From: an uncultured Campylobacter sp.
Lineage (GTDB): Bacteria; Campylobacterota; Campylobacteria; Campylobacterales; Campylobacteraceae
Direction of reading: 5' to 3'
Length of the DNA stretch: 30,885 nt
NCBI RefSeq assembly: GCF_905371695.1
Contig: NZ_CAJPMA010000010.1
Coordinates: 1 to 30,885 of the forward strand
Shown piece after piece: positions 14,317 through 23,761 of the stretch; the stretch's first letter is position 1; the number at the start of each line of letters is the position of its first letter. Below the pieces are notes generated by a model. The model was not told where the DNA came from. It was given only the letters and a program-made list of their open reading frames with translations, and ran no database searches. The translations under genes and the position numbers were made by a program.

Positions 14317-16686
14317 CTATTTTAGCATTTTAAGCTGCGCCTCGCACGCCGCTTTATACGGACTTACGAAATTTAGCCCTATGCACTCTTGAAGATATTT
14401 TTGCGCCTCTTTGGGCTGCTTTAAGCGCACGTAAATTTCGCCGGCTAGCCCCAGCACTCGCAATCTATCTTCCGGTTTTAGGCGTAGATTTAAGATAAAT
14501 TTAGCTTCGTCTAGCGCGGCGGGCGCGTCGTCTATTTTAAGCAATGCTGTAGCTAGCATAAAATTTAGCTTAGGCGTAAAAACGTCTATTTTGGCGCGAG
14601 TTTGTAGTTGCAGCGCCTTTTTGGCGTACGTGCTGACCGTCGCGAAATCGCTATTTGCAAAGCCGTAGTCACAAATCGCCTCGTAGCATTCGATTATCTT
14701 AAAATCCTGTCCACGAAGCTGCTCGATCGCGCTAAGCGTGGCGATAGCCTCCTCGAAACGGCGCAGTTTTAGTAGCGAGTAAAAGCGGTCGTAAAGCGCG
14801 GGCGTGGGATCTGAATACTCCACGTTCGCGCCTAGCGAGAGCGCGTCGTTTGCGGCGATTACGGCGTTTGCGTAGTCTTTTTGGCGGTATAAAATTTTAC
14901 TTAAATTTACGAGCCATTCTACGCGGTCTTCGAGATTTTCCTCTTTTGCGCGAGCTTTGGCAAGCGCTAGCGCGTCTTGGTATCTAGCCGTGCGAAAATA
15001 GCAGTTAAAAAGCTTAAATTGCGGCAGTTGAGCACGGTTTACGTCGTAATGCTCGATTAAATTTACGACTAATTCGCAGTCGTCGTCTCTAAAACCTTGT
15101 AGCGCTAGCTCGTAAGCCGCTTCGTTTAAAAGCGCTACGCCGCGCGTTAAATTTTGCTCTTTGACCGCGCTAGTATAGCTAAGCGCCTCTTTAAATTTTC
15201 GCTCTTTTACGTCTAATTCGAGCTCGCTAATAAGCGCCTTTTGCCCGATTTCGGAGTTTGCGTATTTTTCCATTAGGCTTTGATAGTGCGCGCGAAGTTT
15301 CGTGGTATTGCTCTCTTTTAGCTCGAAAAATAATTTATCCAGCGCCGTAGACACCTCTGCTGCGTAATCGCCGTATTTATACTCGTTTTGGTAGCGCTGC
15401 AAATATTCGTGCGCTTTGCTTATCTCTTTGGTTTTAGCTAGATTTACGCCCGCGTTTTTAAGCGCGGCTTCGTAAAAATCGCTGCGTTTATCGGAGTTAT
15501 TTACGATGATTTCATAAATTCTGGCCGCGACGTCGGGCATATCTCTTTCGCTAAAAACGGCCGCTAAATTCATCGCGCGAGCGGCGTCTTTGGCTAGGAA
15601 ATTTTCATTTGCGTTTAAAATTTTAAGGACGAAATTTTTAGCTTCGTTATATTTTTGCTTATCGATATTGGCGTCTGCAAGCGCTAGCGCGGCGCGGCTG
15701 GCCACGTCGATGTCCTTCGTGCCGTAAAGGACGTCTTCGTAAAGCGCTACGGCGTCTTTTGGTCGGCCGCTCTTATAAATGTAGCCCGCGTAGGCTAGCT
15801 GGGCTAGCTCGGTAAATTTTGAGCCCTCGTGCTCGCTTTTTAGCATATCTATCGTATATTTCGCGTCGCTTGCTATGCCGTTTTTTAGGTATGATTTTAC
15901 GATTATGTAGCCCACTTCCGGCGCGCTGCTTTCCGTCGGGAATTTTTTCATCCACGCTTTGGCCTCTTCGATTAGTTCGCTTGGGGTAATACCTTCTATC
16001 TCGTCTTGATTTTCGAAAATTTTATCCAGCGCGCGTAGGCGGTAAAGTAAAAATTCGCTCGCGAATAAGCTTTGCGGATGGCGTTCCAGCGCGGTTTTAG
16101 ACCTATCTAGCGCGTTTTGGAAAGCACCCGCGTCGTAGGCTTTTTTAATATCCATATAAAGGTCGATGTCGTTGCTATCCATCGTCTCTATCGGAGCTTT
16201 ATTAAGGTCGAGCGCTCCGACGGTAGGGCGCATTAGATCGCTAAAATCGGGCGCGAAATTTAGACCGCCGCGCTTTTGCTTATCGAATTCGCTTAAATTA
16301 GGGTCTATTATAATGCTAAAATGCTTGCCGATCGTAGCGCCTTGCGAAAAGACGTTTTGCGAGTCGTAAAGCTCATGCCTGATAGCTAAAATTCGCGAAT
16401 TTGCTTTGGGTAAAACGACGATAAAAAGCTTGCCGTCTTGTTTTTTGTATTTAATATCTGCTAGCGGTAAAATCGTGTCCGAAATTTGCGGCAGTATGCC
16501 GTCGTCGATCATGCAGACGTAGCGTTTTTTGTCGTAGGCTAAAATTTGCTCCACGCATTCAAAATCTACGTCGTCTCGCAGCTGTAATACGCTATACGGC
16601 TTGCCCGACTCCGCGCCGCTGTTTAGGCTGATGCTAAACGCGAAAATATAAACCGGAAATAATAAAGTCGCTAAAAATTTTCTCAT
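14317..16686 (-). CDS. pflA: flagellar motor protein PflA (paralysed flagellum)
   Basis: The 789-residue protein has a signal peptide (MRKFLATLLFPVYIFAFS). After about 160 residues of beta-rich sequence come many helical TPR-like repeats running to the end (for example ALYEDVLYG, YQDALALAKARA, YANAVIAANDALSLG, PKEAQKYLQECIGLN). Length and position directly after nuoN match C. jejuni PflA. PflA is a periplasmic part of the Campylobacter flagellar motor disks, needed for rotation but not for filament assembly. It follows nuoN by 14 bases, so it should be co-transcribed with complex I. No proper ribosome site precedes the ATG, and a TATAAT lies 6 bases before it. Identification rests on length, TPR layout and gene order. 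Confidence 0.88.
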   Translation of the reverse strand: MRKFLATLLFPVYIFAFSISLNSGAESGKPYSVLQLRDDVDFECVEQILAYDKKRYVCMIDDGILPQISDTILPLADIKYKKQDGKLFIVVLPKANSRILAIRHELYDSQNVFSQGATIGKHFSIIIDPNLSEFDKQKRGGLNFAPDFSDLMRPTVGALDLNKAPIETMDSNDIDLYMDIKKAYDAGAFQNALDRSKTALERHPQSLFASEFLLYRLRALDKIFENQDEIEGITPSELIEEAKAWMKKFPTESSAPEVGYIIVKSYLKNGIASDAKYTIDMLKSEHEGSKFTELAQLAYAGYIYKSGRPKDAVALYEDVLYGTKDIDVASRAALALADANIDKQKYNEAKNFVLKILNANENFLAKDAARAMNLAAVFSERDMPDVAARIYEIIVNNSDKRSDFYEAALKNAGVNLAKTKEISKAHEYLQRYQNEYKYGDYAAEVSTALDKLFFELKESNTTKLRAHYQSLMEKYANSEIGQKALISELELDVKERKFKEALSYTSAVKEQNLTRGVALLNEAAYELALQGFRDDDCELVVNLIEHYDVNRAQLPQFKLFNCYFRTARYQDALALAKARAKEENLEDRVEWLVNLSKILYRQKDYANAVIAANDALSLGANVEYSDPTPALYDRFYSLLKLRRFEEAIATLSAIEQLRGQDFKIIECYEAICDYGFANSDFATVSTYAKKALQLQTRAKIDVFTPKLNFMLATALLKIDDAPAALDEAKFILNLRLKPEDRLRVLGLAGEIYVRLKQPKEAQKYLQECIGLNFVSPYKAACEAQLKMLK

Positions 16687-16692
16687 CGCGAC

Positions 16693-16698
16693 ATTATA
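16693..16698 (-). promoter_or_regulatory. TATAAT directly upstream of pflA
   Basis: In the 14-base nuoN-pflA gap the minus strand reads TATAAT six bases before the pflA ATG. As a -10 box it would start transcription at about the A of the start codon, giving a leaderless mRNA. It may also be chance. Confidence 0.3.
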
Positions 16699-16700
16699 GC

Positions 16701-18191
16701 CTAAAATCCCGCCGCTTGCACGAAATAAGCCGAGCGCTCTAAAATGTCCCGCGCGAATAAAAATGCCGCGCTAACGCCCAAAACGGCGATACCTACGATG
16801 ACGCGAAGCGCGTTTGAAACGTTTGCGGTATAAAGGCTTTTATCTTGCACGACGGGTTCTTTTAAAAACATAAAGACGACTAATTTTAAATAATAATAAA
16901 TCGCCACGGCGGAATTTATCATAATAATAACGCTAAGGATTACGTAGCCCGAGTTTATAAGCGCGGCCAGCAAGAACATCTTGCCCCAAAATACGCTAAA
17001 CGGCGGAATGCCCGCTAGCGCTATCATAAAAATCGCCATAATAACGGCGTAGCTAGGCAAAATTTTCACTATACCGGCGAATTTTTCAAACGGATGCTTA
17101 AAACGCCTGTCCCAGCAGACCTTGTCGTCGCAGCGCGCTACCCACAGCATCGCAAACGCGCCTAAATTGGCAAACGCGAACATTATCCAATAAAAAAATA
17201 GCGCCGTATTTGCATTCGTATCGCCCGCTACCACCGCGCAAAGTATGACGCCCGCGTGCGCTATGGAGCTGTAAGCCAGCATTCTTTTTACGTCGCGCTG
17301 AACGAGCGCGGTTACGTTTGCGATACTCATCGTAGCTACCGCGATCACGTAGAGCATGTCTTTCACCCAGTTCATACCCGAATTAGAAAGCATTTCGAAA
17401 AATCTCATAGCCACGATAAATCCCGCGACTTTGGGTACTACCGACATGTAGCCCGCAAGCGGAGAATTCGAGCCTTCGTAAACGTCGGGCACCCAAGTGT
17501 GAAAAGGAATTAGCGAGAGTTTAAAACCGATAGCCGAAGCTATAAATACGCATCCGGCTAGCGCGATTAAATTTTGCCGCAAATTAAAATCTTTAATCGC
17601 CGAGCCGATAACGGCTATATCAAGCGAGCCGCTAATTAAATAAAACGCCGCGATCCCGAACGCGAAAAAGCCCGCCGATACGCAGCCCATCGTAAAATAT
17701 TTAAGCGCGGCTTCGACGCTTTTAGGCTTATTGTGAAGCGCGATTAGCGTATAAAGTGCTAGCGAGCTGGTTTCTAGACCTATGAAAATTACGATTAAAT
17801 TATTCGAGCTTACCATAAACTCAAAACCCGCGATCATAAACAAAAATAGCGCGTAATATTCGTGGATTTTGTATTCAAAATACTCTTTCGCGCCCAGAGC
17901 CAACGGGATAAAAAGCGCGCTAGCAAGCAAGATTATCGTCATCGCAAGCAGGCTTACGCCGTCTACTAACAGCATATTAAAAAAGCTCTCGCTAAGCCCG
18001 TGAAAATCAAGCACCAGCCCAGCGTTTAGCAAAATAGCGATAATGCAAAATATCGTGTAAAAGCCGCGAGAGAGATCTTTTTTAATCACGCCGGCAATTA
18101 GCGTAAATAGCCCAAACGCCGTCATCGTCAGCATCGGCGCGACGGAAGCGAGCGATAGCTCGCGTAAATTTAGCTCTAAAATTTCGTTCAT
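16701..18191 (-). CDS. nuoN: NADH-quinone oxidoreductase subunit N
   Basis: This is one of the three antiporter-like proton-pumping membrane subunits of complex I. The 496-residue protein is almost wholly membrane helices (about 14). It has the family's ETSSLALYTLIAL region and the discontinuous-helix region IPFHTWVPDVYEGSNSPLAGYMSV, of which only PFHTW is needed for the assignment. The central conserved lysine region around KVAGFIVAMRF is also present. Its start overlaps the nuoM stop by four bases (ATGA). It is the last nuo gene; pflA follows 14 bases later. Confidence 0.96.
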   Translation of the reverse strand: MNEILELNLRELSLASVAPMLTMTAFGLFTLIAGVIKKDLSRGFYTIFCIIAILLNAGLVLDFHGLSESFFNMLLVDGVSLLAMTIILLASALFIPLALGAKEYFEYKIHEYYALFLFMIAGFEFMVSSNNLIVIFIGLETSSLALYTLIALHNKPKSVEAALKYFTMGCVSAGFFAFGIAAFYLISGSLDIAVIGSAIKDFNLRQNLIALAGCVFIASAIGFKLSLIPFHTWVPDVYEGSNSPLAGYMSVVPKVAGFIVAMRFFEMLSNSGMNWVKDMLYVIAVATMSIANVTALVQRDVKRMLAYSSIAHAGVILCAVVAGDTNANTALFFYWIMFAFANLGAFAMLWVARCDDKVCWDRRFKHPFEKFAGIVKILPSYAVIMAIFMIALAGIPPFSVFWGKMFLLAALINSGYVILSVIIMINSAVAIYYYLKLVVFMFLKEPVVQDKSLYTANVSNALRVIVGIAVLGVSAAFLFARDILERSAYFVQAAGF

Positions 18192-19708
18192 CGCGCTCGC
18201 TCCCCGCCGTTTAGTTCTAAAATTTTATCTTTCGTCTGCCTAGACGCCGCGCGCGTCGCCATCTGCTCTATTACGTTTTTTTGCACGCTGATTTCGATCG
18301 GCTTTAAAAGTAAATTCGGATAAATTCCAAGCGTTATTATAAGCGCGCTAAGCGGTACGAGCGCGGCTAGCTCTTTATAATTTAAATCGGGTAAATTTCT
18401 ATTTTTAGCGTTTTCGAGCCGCCCGTAAAATACGCGCCTGTAAAGACTAAGCATATAAACCGCGCCCGCTATTACGCCTATGCCGCCTAAAAAGGCAAAC
18501 CACGCGTTTGTTATAAACATCCCCGCTAGGCTCGCGAATTCGCCTACGAAGCCGATAGTTAGCGGAAGCCCGATAGCCCCCACGGTAGTAACCGCAAAAA
18601 TTAGCGCGTATTTAGGCATTACGCTAGCAAGCCCGCCGAATTCCGCGATTAGCTTCGTATGCCTGCGTTCGTAAATTACGCCTACTAATAAAAATAGCGC
18701 GCCGCTAACGATGCCGTGGCTAATCATTAAAAATACCGCGCCGCTAACGCCGATTAAATTTAGCGAAAAAACGCCTAAAATCACGACGCCCATGTGCGAG
18801 ATCGAGCTGTAAGCGATAACTTGCTTCATATCTTCTTGCGCGTAAGCGACTAGCGCGGCGTAAATCACCATAATCGCGGCGATTATCGCCATGAGCGGAT
18901 AAAGCTGCTCGCTAGCGTCGGGAAATAGCGGCAAACTAAACCGCACGAAGCCGTAAGTTCCCATTTTAAGCAGCACCGCCGCAAGCAACACCGAGCCGAT
19001 AGTGGGCGCTTGCCCGTGCGCGTAGGGCAGCCACGTGTGAAACGGAAAGCAAGGCGTCTTTACCGCAAAAGCGAGGCCAAACGCGATAAATAGCCAAATT
19101 TGCGCGTCCTTGCCGATGCCTATATTATACCAATCAAGCAGGTAAAAGCTCCACGTGCCGGTTGTTTTAAAGTGCCACCAAGCCACGGCTACGATGCCTA
19201 TTAGCATAAAAACCGAGCCTAAAAAGGTATAGATGAAAAATTTTACCGCCGCGTAAATCCTCTCTCCGCTGCCCCACGCGCCGATAATGTAAAGCATCGG
19301 CAGCAAGCTAGCCTCCCAAAACGCGTAAAATACGATAACGTCGAGGCTTAAAAATACGCCCATCATCGTCATTTCCAAAAATAGCACGCTAATTATTAGA
19401 TGCTTTAAATTTTGCTTGATTTCAAGCGCGATAAGCGCGATAAGGCTCATAAACGCGCTCATTACGACTAAAAATAGCGAAATAGCGTCGGCTGCTACGA
19501 CGTAATTGATGCCAAGCGCCGGCAAAAGAGCGAAGCGCTCCGCCATTTCAAACTCGCCGCCGCTAAAATCGGCGCGTACCCACGCCGCTATCGTAAGCGC
19601 AAGCTCTATAAAAGCTATGCTAACGCCGTAAAATTTTACGCTTTTTTCGTCTAGTAAAAATCCGAGCATCGCGGCGATAGCGGGGAAAAATATAATTAGC
19701 GTCAGCAT
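18188..19708 (-). CDS. nuoM: NADH-quinone oxidoreductase subunit M
   Basis: The second antiporter-like subunit of complex I: 506 residues with about 14 membrane helices. It has the conserved glutamate in YAFWEASLLPMLYIIG, the PFHTWLPYAHGQAPT motif, LLKMGTYG and YSSISHMGVV. These form the proton channel. The ATG shares one base with the nuoL stop (TAATG), with GGAGAATTTTA as ribosome site. A roughly 40-residue cytoplasmic tail ends just before nuoN. Confidence 0.97.
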   Translation of the reverse strand: MLTLIIFFPAIAAMLGFLLDEKSVKFYGVSIAFIELALTIAAWVRADFSGGEFEMAERFALLPALGINYVVAADAISLFLVVMSAFMSLIALIALEIKQNLKHLIISVLFLEMTMMGVFLSLDVIVFYAFWEASLLPMLYIIGAWGSGERIYAAVKFFIYTFLGSVFMLIGIVAVAWWHFKTTGTWSFYLLDWYNIGIGKDAQIWLFIAFGLAFAVKTPCFPFHTWLPYAHGQAPTIGSVLLAAVLLKMGTYGFVRFSLPLFPDASEQLYPLMAIIAAIMVIYAALVAYAQEDMKQVIAYSSISHMGVVILGVFSLNLIGVSGAVFLMISHGIVSGALFLLVGVIYERRHTKLIAEFGGLASVMPKYALIFAVTTVGAIGLPLTIGFVGEFASLAGMFITNAWFAFLGGIGVIAGAVYMLSLYRRVFYGRLENAKNRNLPDLNYKELAALVPLSALIITLGIYPNLLLKPIEISVQKNVIEQMATRAASRQTKDKILELNGGERAR

Positions 19709-21561
19709 TAAAATTCTCCGATCAGCAAAAATACGAAACTAAGCAGCAGCGCAAACCCGAGCACGATAAGGCGCAGCATCAACGATAAATTGCCGCTTTG
19801 CGTTTTATTAGCGACGTTTGCTAAGGCGTTTATTAGCCCAGCGACGCCGTCTACGCCGCGATCTATTATCGCTTCGTCTATCGCGCGGCAAAATTTAGCG
19901 GTTCGCGCGTAGTTTGCTATTATAAACCGCTCGTAAAATCGCGGGATAAAGTAATTGTTTGCTAGAATTTTATAAATTTTAAGCTCGCTTACGCGCGGGC
20001 TAAATTTGTTAAATTTATACGCCCAGATTGCAAAACCCGCGCTTATCGCAACGAGAGCGAGCGTTAAGATTATCAGCGAAATTTCGGCTAAATGCGAGAG
20101 ATGGGCCGAAAATTTAGGCAAAACCCTCGTAGTAAAATTTTCAAACTCGTCTTGCAAAAATCCCGCAAACGCGGCTAAAAGCGCAAGCGGCGCTAGGGAG
20201 GCGAGCATAAAATTTTTAGCCTCGTGCGGATGAAAATCGGGCGCGAATTTACTCTGCGTAAAAAATACCAGCATTATTAAGCGGAAGCTGTAAAACGCCG
20301 TCATCAAAGCGCCCGCGAGCAGCGCGAACCAAACGACGTAATTTCCCTGAGCGAAGGCCGCTTCTAAAATTTTATCCTTCGAGAAAAATCCCGCAAACGG
20401 ATAAAATCCCGCTAACGCTACCGAGCCGATTCCTGTTAAAATCGCCGTCGGACGCATAAATTTAGCTAATCCGCCCATTTTTTTAATATTAAGCTCGTCG
20501 TGCATCGCGTGCATTACGTTACCCGCGCATAAAAATAAAAGCGACTTGAAAAAGGCGTGCGTAACTAGGTGAAATAGCGCGATCCAATAAGCCCCAAGCC
20601 CCGCCGCTACGAACATATACCCAAGCTGCGAGAGCGTGGAGTAGGCGATGATCTTTTTTAAATCGCGGTGTATGAGCGCGATGGATGCGGCAAAGACGGC
20701 CACGAATGCGCCCAGAGCCGCGATAAAGCCTGAAATCTCGGGCGTAAGGGCGAAAATTTCATTGGCGCGCACGACTAGATAAACGCCCGCGGTTACCATC
20801 GTAGCGGCGTGGATTAGCGCGGAGACCGGCGTAGGGCCTTCCATCGCGTTTGCCAGCCACGTGTGAAGCGGAAACTGCGCGCTTTTACCCATCGCGCCGA
20901 TAAATAAAAGCGCCGCGCAGGCGCTAATGGCGGCAAGATCTACGCGCCCGCTAGAAACCGCGGCGAAAACGTCCTTAAAATTTAGCGAGCCCGTTTCGTA
21001 AAAAAGAAGAAATAGTCCCAAAAGCATACCTAAATCGGCTATGCGGTTCATTACGAAAGCCTCGTTAGCCGCGGCGTTCGCGCTAGATTTTTCATACCAA
21101 AAGCCGATTAAAAGCCAAGAGCATAGCCCCACGCCCTCCCAACCTATAAAAAGCCCGACGAAATTATCGCTCGTAACTAAAAACAACATACAAAATACGA
21201 ATAGCCCCAGATAGCTAAAATAGCGGTTAAACCCCTCGTCGCGCTCCATATAGCCGATCGAGTAGATATGCACGACGCTCGCTACCAGCGTGACCGTGCA
21301 CGTCATCGCCGTGCTTACGGGGTCTATTAAAAAGCTAAAATTTACGTCTAAATTTCCTATCTTAACGAAGTCTTTTAAGAAAAACGCTAGCTCGCCGCCG
21401 CCTAAAATTTCTGCCGCTTGCATAAAAGACGCCGCCGCGCTCGCGATTATTAGCGCCGAGCAGACCGCGCCTAGCGGGATTTTCGCTTTCGCGTGCGAAA
21501 ACGCCCCCGCAATCGCCGCGCTAAGAAGCGGCGCGAAAAGAGAGATTAGAAATAGCGCCAT
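19708..21561 (-). CDS. nuoL: NADH-quinone oxidoreductase subunit L
   Basis: The largest antiporter-like subunit: 617 residues. It includes FIGWEGVGLCSWLLIGFWY, PLHTWLANAMEGPTPVSALI and YSTLSQLGYMFVAAG, all hallmark stretches. The C-terminal part contains the region of the long lateral helix and a final membrane anchor (VLGFALLLSFVFLLIG) as in other NuoL proteins. It starts two bases after the nuoK stop and shares a base with the nuoM start. Confidence 0.97.
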   Translation of the reverse strand: MALFLISLFAPLLSAAIAGAFSHAKAKIPLGAVCSALIIASAAASFMQAAEILGGGELAFFLKDFVKIGNLDVNFSFLIDPVSTAMTCTVTLVASVVHIYSIGYMERDEGFNRYFSYLGLFVFCMLFLVTSDNFVGLFIGWEGVGLCSWLLIGFWYEKSSANAAANEAFVMNRIADLGMLLGLFLLFYETGSLNFKDVFAAVSSGRVDLAAISACAALLFIGAMGKSAQFPLHTWLANAMEGPTPVSALIHAATMVTAGVYLVVRANEIFALTPEISGFIAALGAFVAVFAASIALIHRDLKKIIAYSTLSQLGYMFVAAGLGAYWIALFHLVTHAFFKSLLFLCAGNVMHAMHDELNIKKMGGLAKFMRPTAILTGIGSVALAGFYPFAGFFSKDKILEAAFAQGNYVVWFALLAGALMTAFYSFRLIMLVFFTQSKFAPDFHPHEAKNFMLASLAPLALLAAFAGFLQDEFENFTTRVLPKFSAHLSHLAEISLIILTLALVAISAGFAIWAYKFNKFSPRVSELKIYKILANNYFIPRFYERFIIANYARTAKFCRAIDEAIIDRGVDGVAGLINALANVANKTQSGNLSLMLRLIVLGFALLLSFVFLLIGEF

Positions 21562-21562
21562 C

Positions 21563-21865
21563 TCATCCCCTCATATTTCTCATCGAGCTAATCTCGATAC
21601 TGCCCGTTTTTTTATACCAAAGCAGCAAAAGCCCGAGCCCTACCGCTACCTCGCTAGCAGCCACCGCGATAATGAAAAACGCGGCTATTTGTCCCGTTAA
21701 ATCGCCCGTAAATTTCGACGCCGCCGCGAGCGCTACGTTCGCCGCGTTTAGTAAAATTTCGCTTGAAAAAAAGAGCATTATTAGGTTGTTTCGCCTCATA
21801 ATCCCGAAAAGTCCGACGGCAAACATAAGCGCCGCTACGATTAAATAATGATTAGTCGTTATCAC
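21563..21865 (-). CDS. nuoK: NADH-quinone oxidoreductase subunit K
   Basis: A 100-residue subunit with three membrane helices and the two membrane glutamates important for proton transfer (in LFFSSEILLNAANVAL and AASEVAVGLGLLLL). The start is GTG, with AAAGGAGCT nine bases before it, and lies inside the end of nuoJ (14-base overlap). This agrees with the usual length of about 100 residues. Confidence 0.96.
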   Translation of the reverse strand: MITTNHYLIVAALMFAVGLFGIMRRNNLIMLFFSSEILLNAANVALAAASKFTGDLTGQIAAFFIIAVAASEVAVGLGLLLLWYKKTGSIEISSMRNMRG

Positions 21866-22388
21866 CGCTAGCTCCTTTATTCATATCTTTGTGCGCCAGC
21901 ACGATGCCCGCGACCGTCGCTACCAAAAGCATAACGGCGACCATTTCAAACGCGAGCAGATATTTGCTAAATAGCAAAAGCCCGATCGCTTCAACGTTGC
22001 CTAGTCGCGGTTGCGCGCTATGCTGTGCGCTTAGCAAATTTTGCCCGATAATAGGCGCCGCGAAAATTATCGTCAAAAGCAGCGCTATGATGCCGCTAAG
22101 CGCGTAGATTAGGCGCGCGGCGCCTTTTGATTTGGCGTCGCTTACCTTTTTACTAACGTCGAAAAACATCATCGAAAACGCGTAAAGCACCATCACCGCG
22201 CCCGTGTAGACGATTATTTGCACCGCGCCTAAAAACTCCGCGCCCAGCAGGAAAAATAGCCCCGAGACGAATATCGTCCCGCCCGCAAGCGCGCTCATGG
22301 CGTGCAGCACGTCGCGGCTAGATACGCTTACGCAAAAGCAGCCCAGACTTAGCGCGCTAAAAACGTAAAACGCTACGGCTTCATACAT
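21852..22388 (-). CDS. nuoJ: NADH-quinone oxidoreductase subunit J
   Basis: A 178-residue membrane subunit with about five helices. The conserved IVYTGAVMVLYAFSMMF contains the pi-bulge helix that links quinone chemistry to proton pumping. It begins inside the 3' end of the AlkD-type gene (16-base overlap) with AAAGGACG as ribosome site. In most species nuoJ follows nuoI directly; here the repair gene stands between them. Confidence 0.96.
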   Translation of the reverse strand: MYEAVAFYVFSALSLGCFCVSVSSRDVLHAMSALAGGTIFVSGLFFLLGAEFLGAVQIIVYTGAVMVLYAFSMMFFDVSKKVSDAKSKGAARLIYALSGIIALLLTIIFAAPIIGQNLLSAQHSAQPRLGNVEAIGLLLFSKYLLAFEMVAVMLLVATVAGIVLAHKDMNKGASGDND

Positions 22389-23086
22389 TTAGCGTCCTTT
22401 TTTGCGAAATTTTCATCTTTGCCCTTTGTTTTTATTTTTAGCGTTTTAAGCTCCGCTTTTTCGCGTTCGCTTACGCGGCGGCTATCGCAAATTTTTTGGA
22501 TAGCTTTGTTTTTCGTCCGAATATCTAGCTTCGCGCCTTTTAAAAATTCGAGCGTTTTAGCGGGAAATTTTAGATAAATCTCCGCTATCGCCCAAGCCGC
22601 CGCCATTTTTACGTAATATCTTTCGTCTTTTTCGTTTTCGCAAATTTTAAAAAACTCGTCTATGCTAAATCCCGCGAGCATTTTCATAAAATAGACGTAA
22701 AAAAACCTTTTTTCGTATTCTAAGCTCGAGCACAGGCACTGATTTAGCAGGCGGACCGCGAAAATTTCGTCCTTAAATTTTAGCGCGCAAAATTGATCGC
22801 AGACCGCCCAGTTAGGCATAGTTTTAACAAATTCGGCGGCTAGCTTAAATTTTAACTCCTCTTGCTTTAAGCTTAATATTAAAAATCCTTTTAGCAAAAA
22901 TTCTTCGTGGTAAAAGGGCTCGTAGGCGGAGATTTCTTGCGCGCTTAAAGCTAAAATTTTAGCCAGCTTTTTAACCTCGGGCGTTTTAACGCCTAAAATT
23001 TCGGGCTGAAAAATCAGCCTTTGCGAGAAAATTTTAAATTTCTCGTCGGCTAAATTTCGTAAATTTTCGCGCGCTTTATTTTTCAT
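22373..23086 (-). CDS. DNA alkylation repair protein (AlkD-type HEAT-repeat family) inside the nuo operon
   Basis: The 237-residue, all-helical, basic protein matches the DNA alkylation repair family (AlkD-like N3/N7-alkylpurine glycosylases). Features are an [14 protein letters not shown] start region (about 30-43), NWAVCD (92-97, carrying the family's catalytic-type aspartate D97), [11 protein letters not shown] (159-169) and [14 protein letters not shown] (193-206). A lysine-rich tail of about 25 residues follows. It overlaps nuoI by 11 bases and nuoJ by 16, so it is translated with complex I. I know of no role in respiration for this family. Glycosylase activity is inferred from the family; some members bind DNA without cutting. 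Confidence 0.85.
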   Translation of the reverse strand: MKNKARENLRNLADEKFKIFSQRLIFQPEILGVKTPEVKKLAKILALSAQEISAYEPFYHEEFLLKGFLILSLKQEELKFKLAAEFVKTMPNWAVCDQFCALKFKDEIFAVRLLNQCLCSSLEYEKRFFYVYFMKMLAGFSIDEFFKICENEKDERYYVKMAAAWAIAEIYLKFPAKTLEFLKGAKLDIRTKNKAIQKICDSRRVSEREKAELKTLKIKTKGKDENFAKKDAKCMKP

Positions 23087-23753
23087 TCTTTGCCTCGTCG
23101 CTTGAAATTTCGCCTTGATTTTTAGCGTTTAAAAACTCTATTTCCTGCGCGCACGGCGTCTTTTTGACGCGACTATCCGCGTCTTGGGGCAAGCTGCCGT
23201 AACCCGGAAACTCTACCTGCGAGCTTAAATTTTCGCGCGGCGTTAAAAAATCGTCCTTAAAGCCGTAATAAGCGCGCTGCTCGCTTGCCAGCTCGTATTC
23301 GCCGCCGTGCACGATGGCAAGCTCGGGGCAGACGTCCGCGCAAAATCCGCAATACACGCAGCGACCTAGATTTATCGAGTAGTTTGCGACCGTTTTGCGC
23401 CCGTCTTCGTCTATGCCCGTTTGCATCGCGATGCAGTTGCTGACGCAAATTTTCTCGCATAGCCCGCAGCCGATGCAACGCTCGTTCTGGCTTTCTATAA
23501 ATCGCATTAGCCTATGTACGCCGCGCTGGCGCGGGGATAGTTCTAGCTTTTGCATCGGGTATTTTAGCGTGTGCGACCGCGAGAAAAGCATCTCTTTAAG
23601 CACGACTAAAAGTCCCGTAAATAGCTCGCCTTTAAGCGCCCGCGCCCAAAACCGCATAAATTTTCGCGCGCCGGTTACGGGCGCTACGCGCTCGTCTAGG
23701 CGCACGTAAAATCGCGTTTTTTTAGGCTCGTTTTTTAAAATTTCATCGCTCAT
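23076..23753 (-). CDS. nuoI: NADH-quinone oxidoreductase subunit I
   Basis: A 225-residue ferredoxin-like subunit carrying clusters N6a and N6b in [15 protein letters not shown] and [16 protein letters not shown]. It passes electrons towards NuoB and the quinone site. I place the start at the ATG at 23753 (MSDEILKN), because AGGAGAGAAA lies just upstream and the nuoH stop is eight bases away. A longer frame reaches back into nuoH but is basic and not family-like. The C-terminal 60 residues or so are charged and not needed for the fold. It overlaps the AlkD-type gene by 11 bases. Confidence 0.96.
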   Translation of the reverse strand: MSDEILKNEPKKTRFYVRLDERVAPVTGARKFMRFWARALKGELFTGLLVVLKEMLFSRSHTLKYPMQKLELSPRQRGVHRLMRFIESQNERCIGCGLCEKICVSNCIAMQTGIDEDGRKTVANYSINLGRCVYCGFCADVCPELAIVHGGEYELASEQRAYYGFKDDFLTPRENLSSQVEFPGYGSLPQDADSRVKKTPCAQEIEFLNAKNQGEISSDEAKNEK

Positions 23754-23761
23754 TTTCTCTC

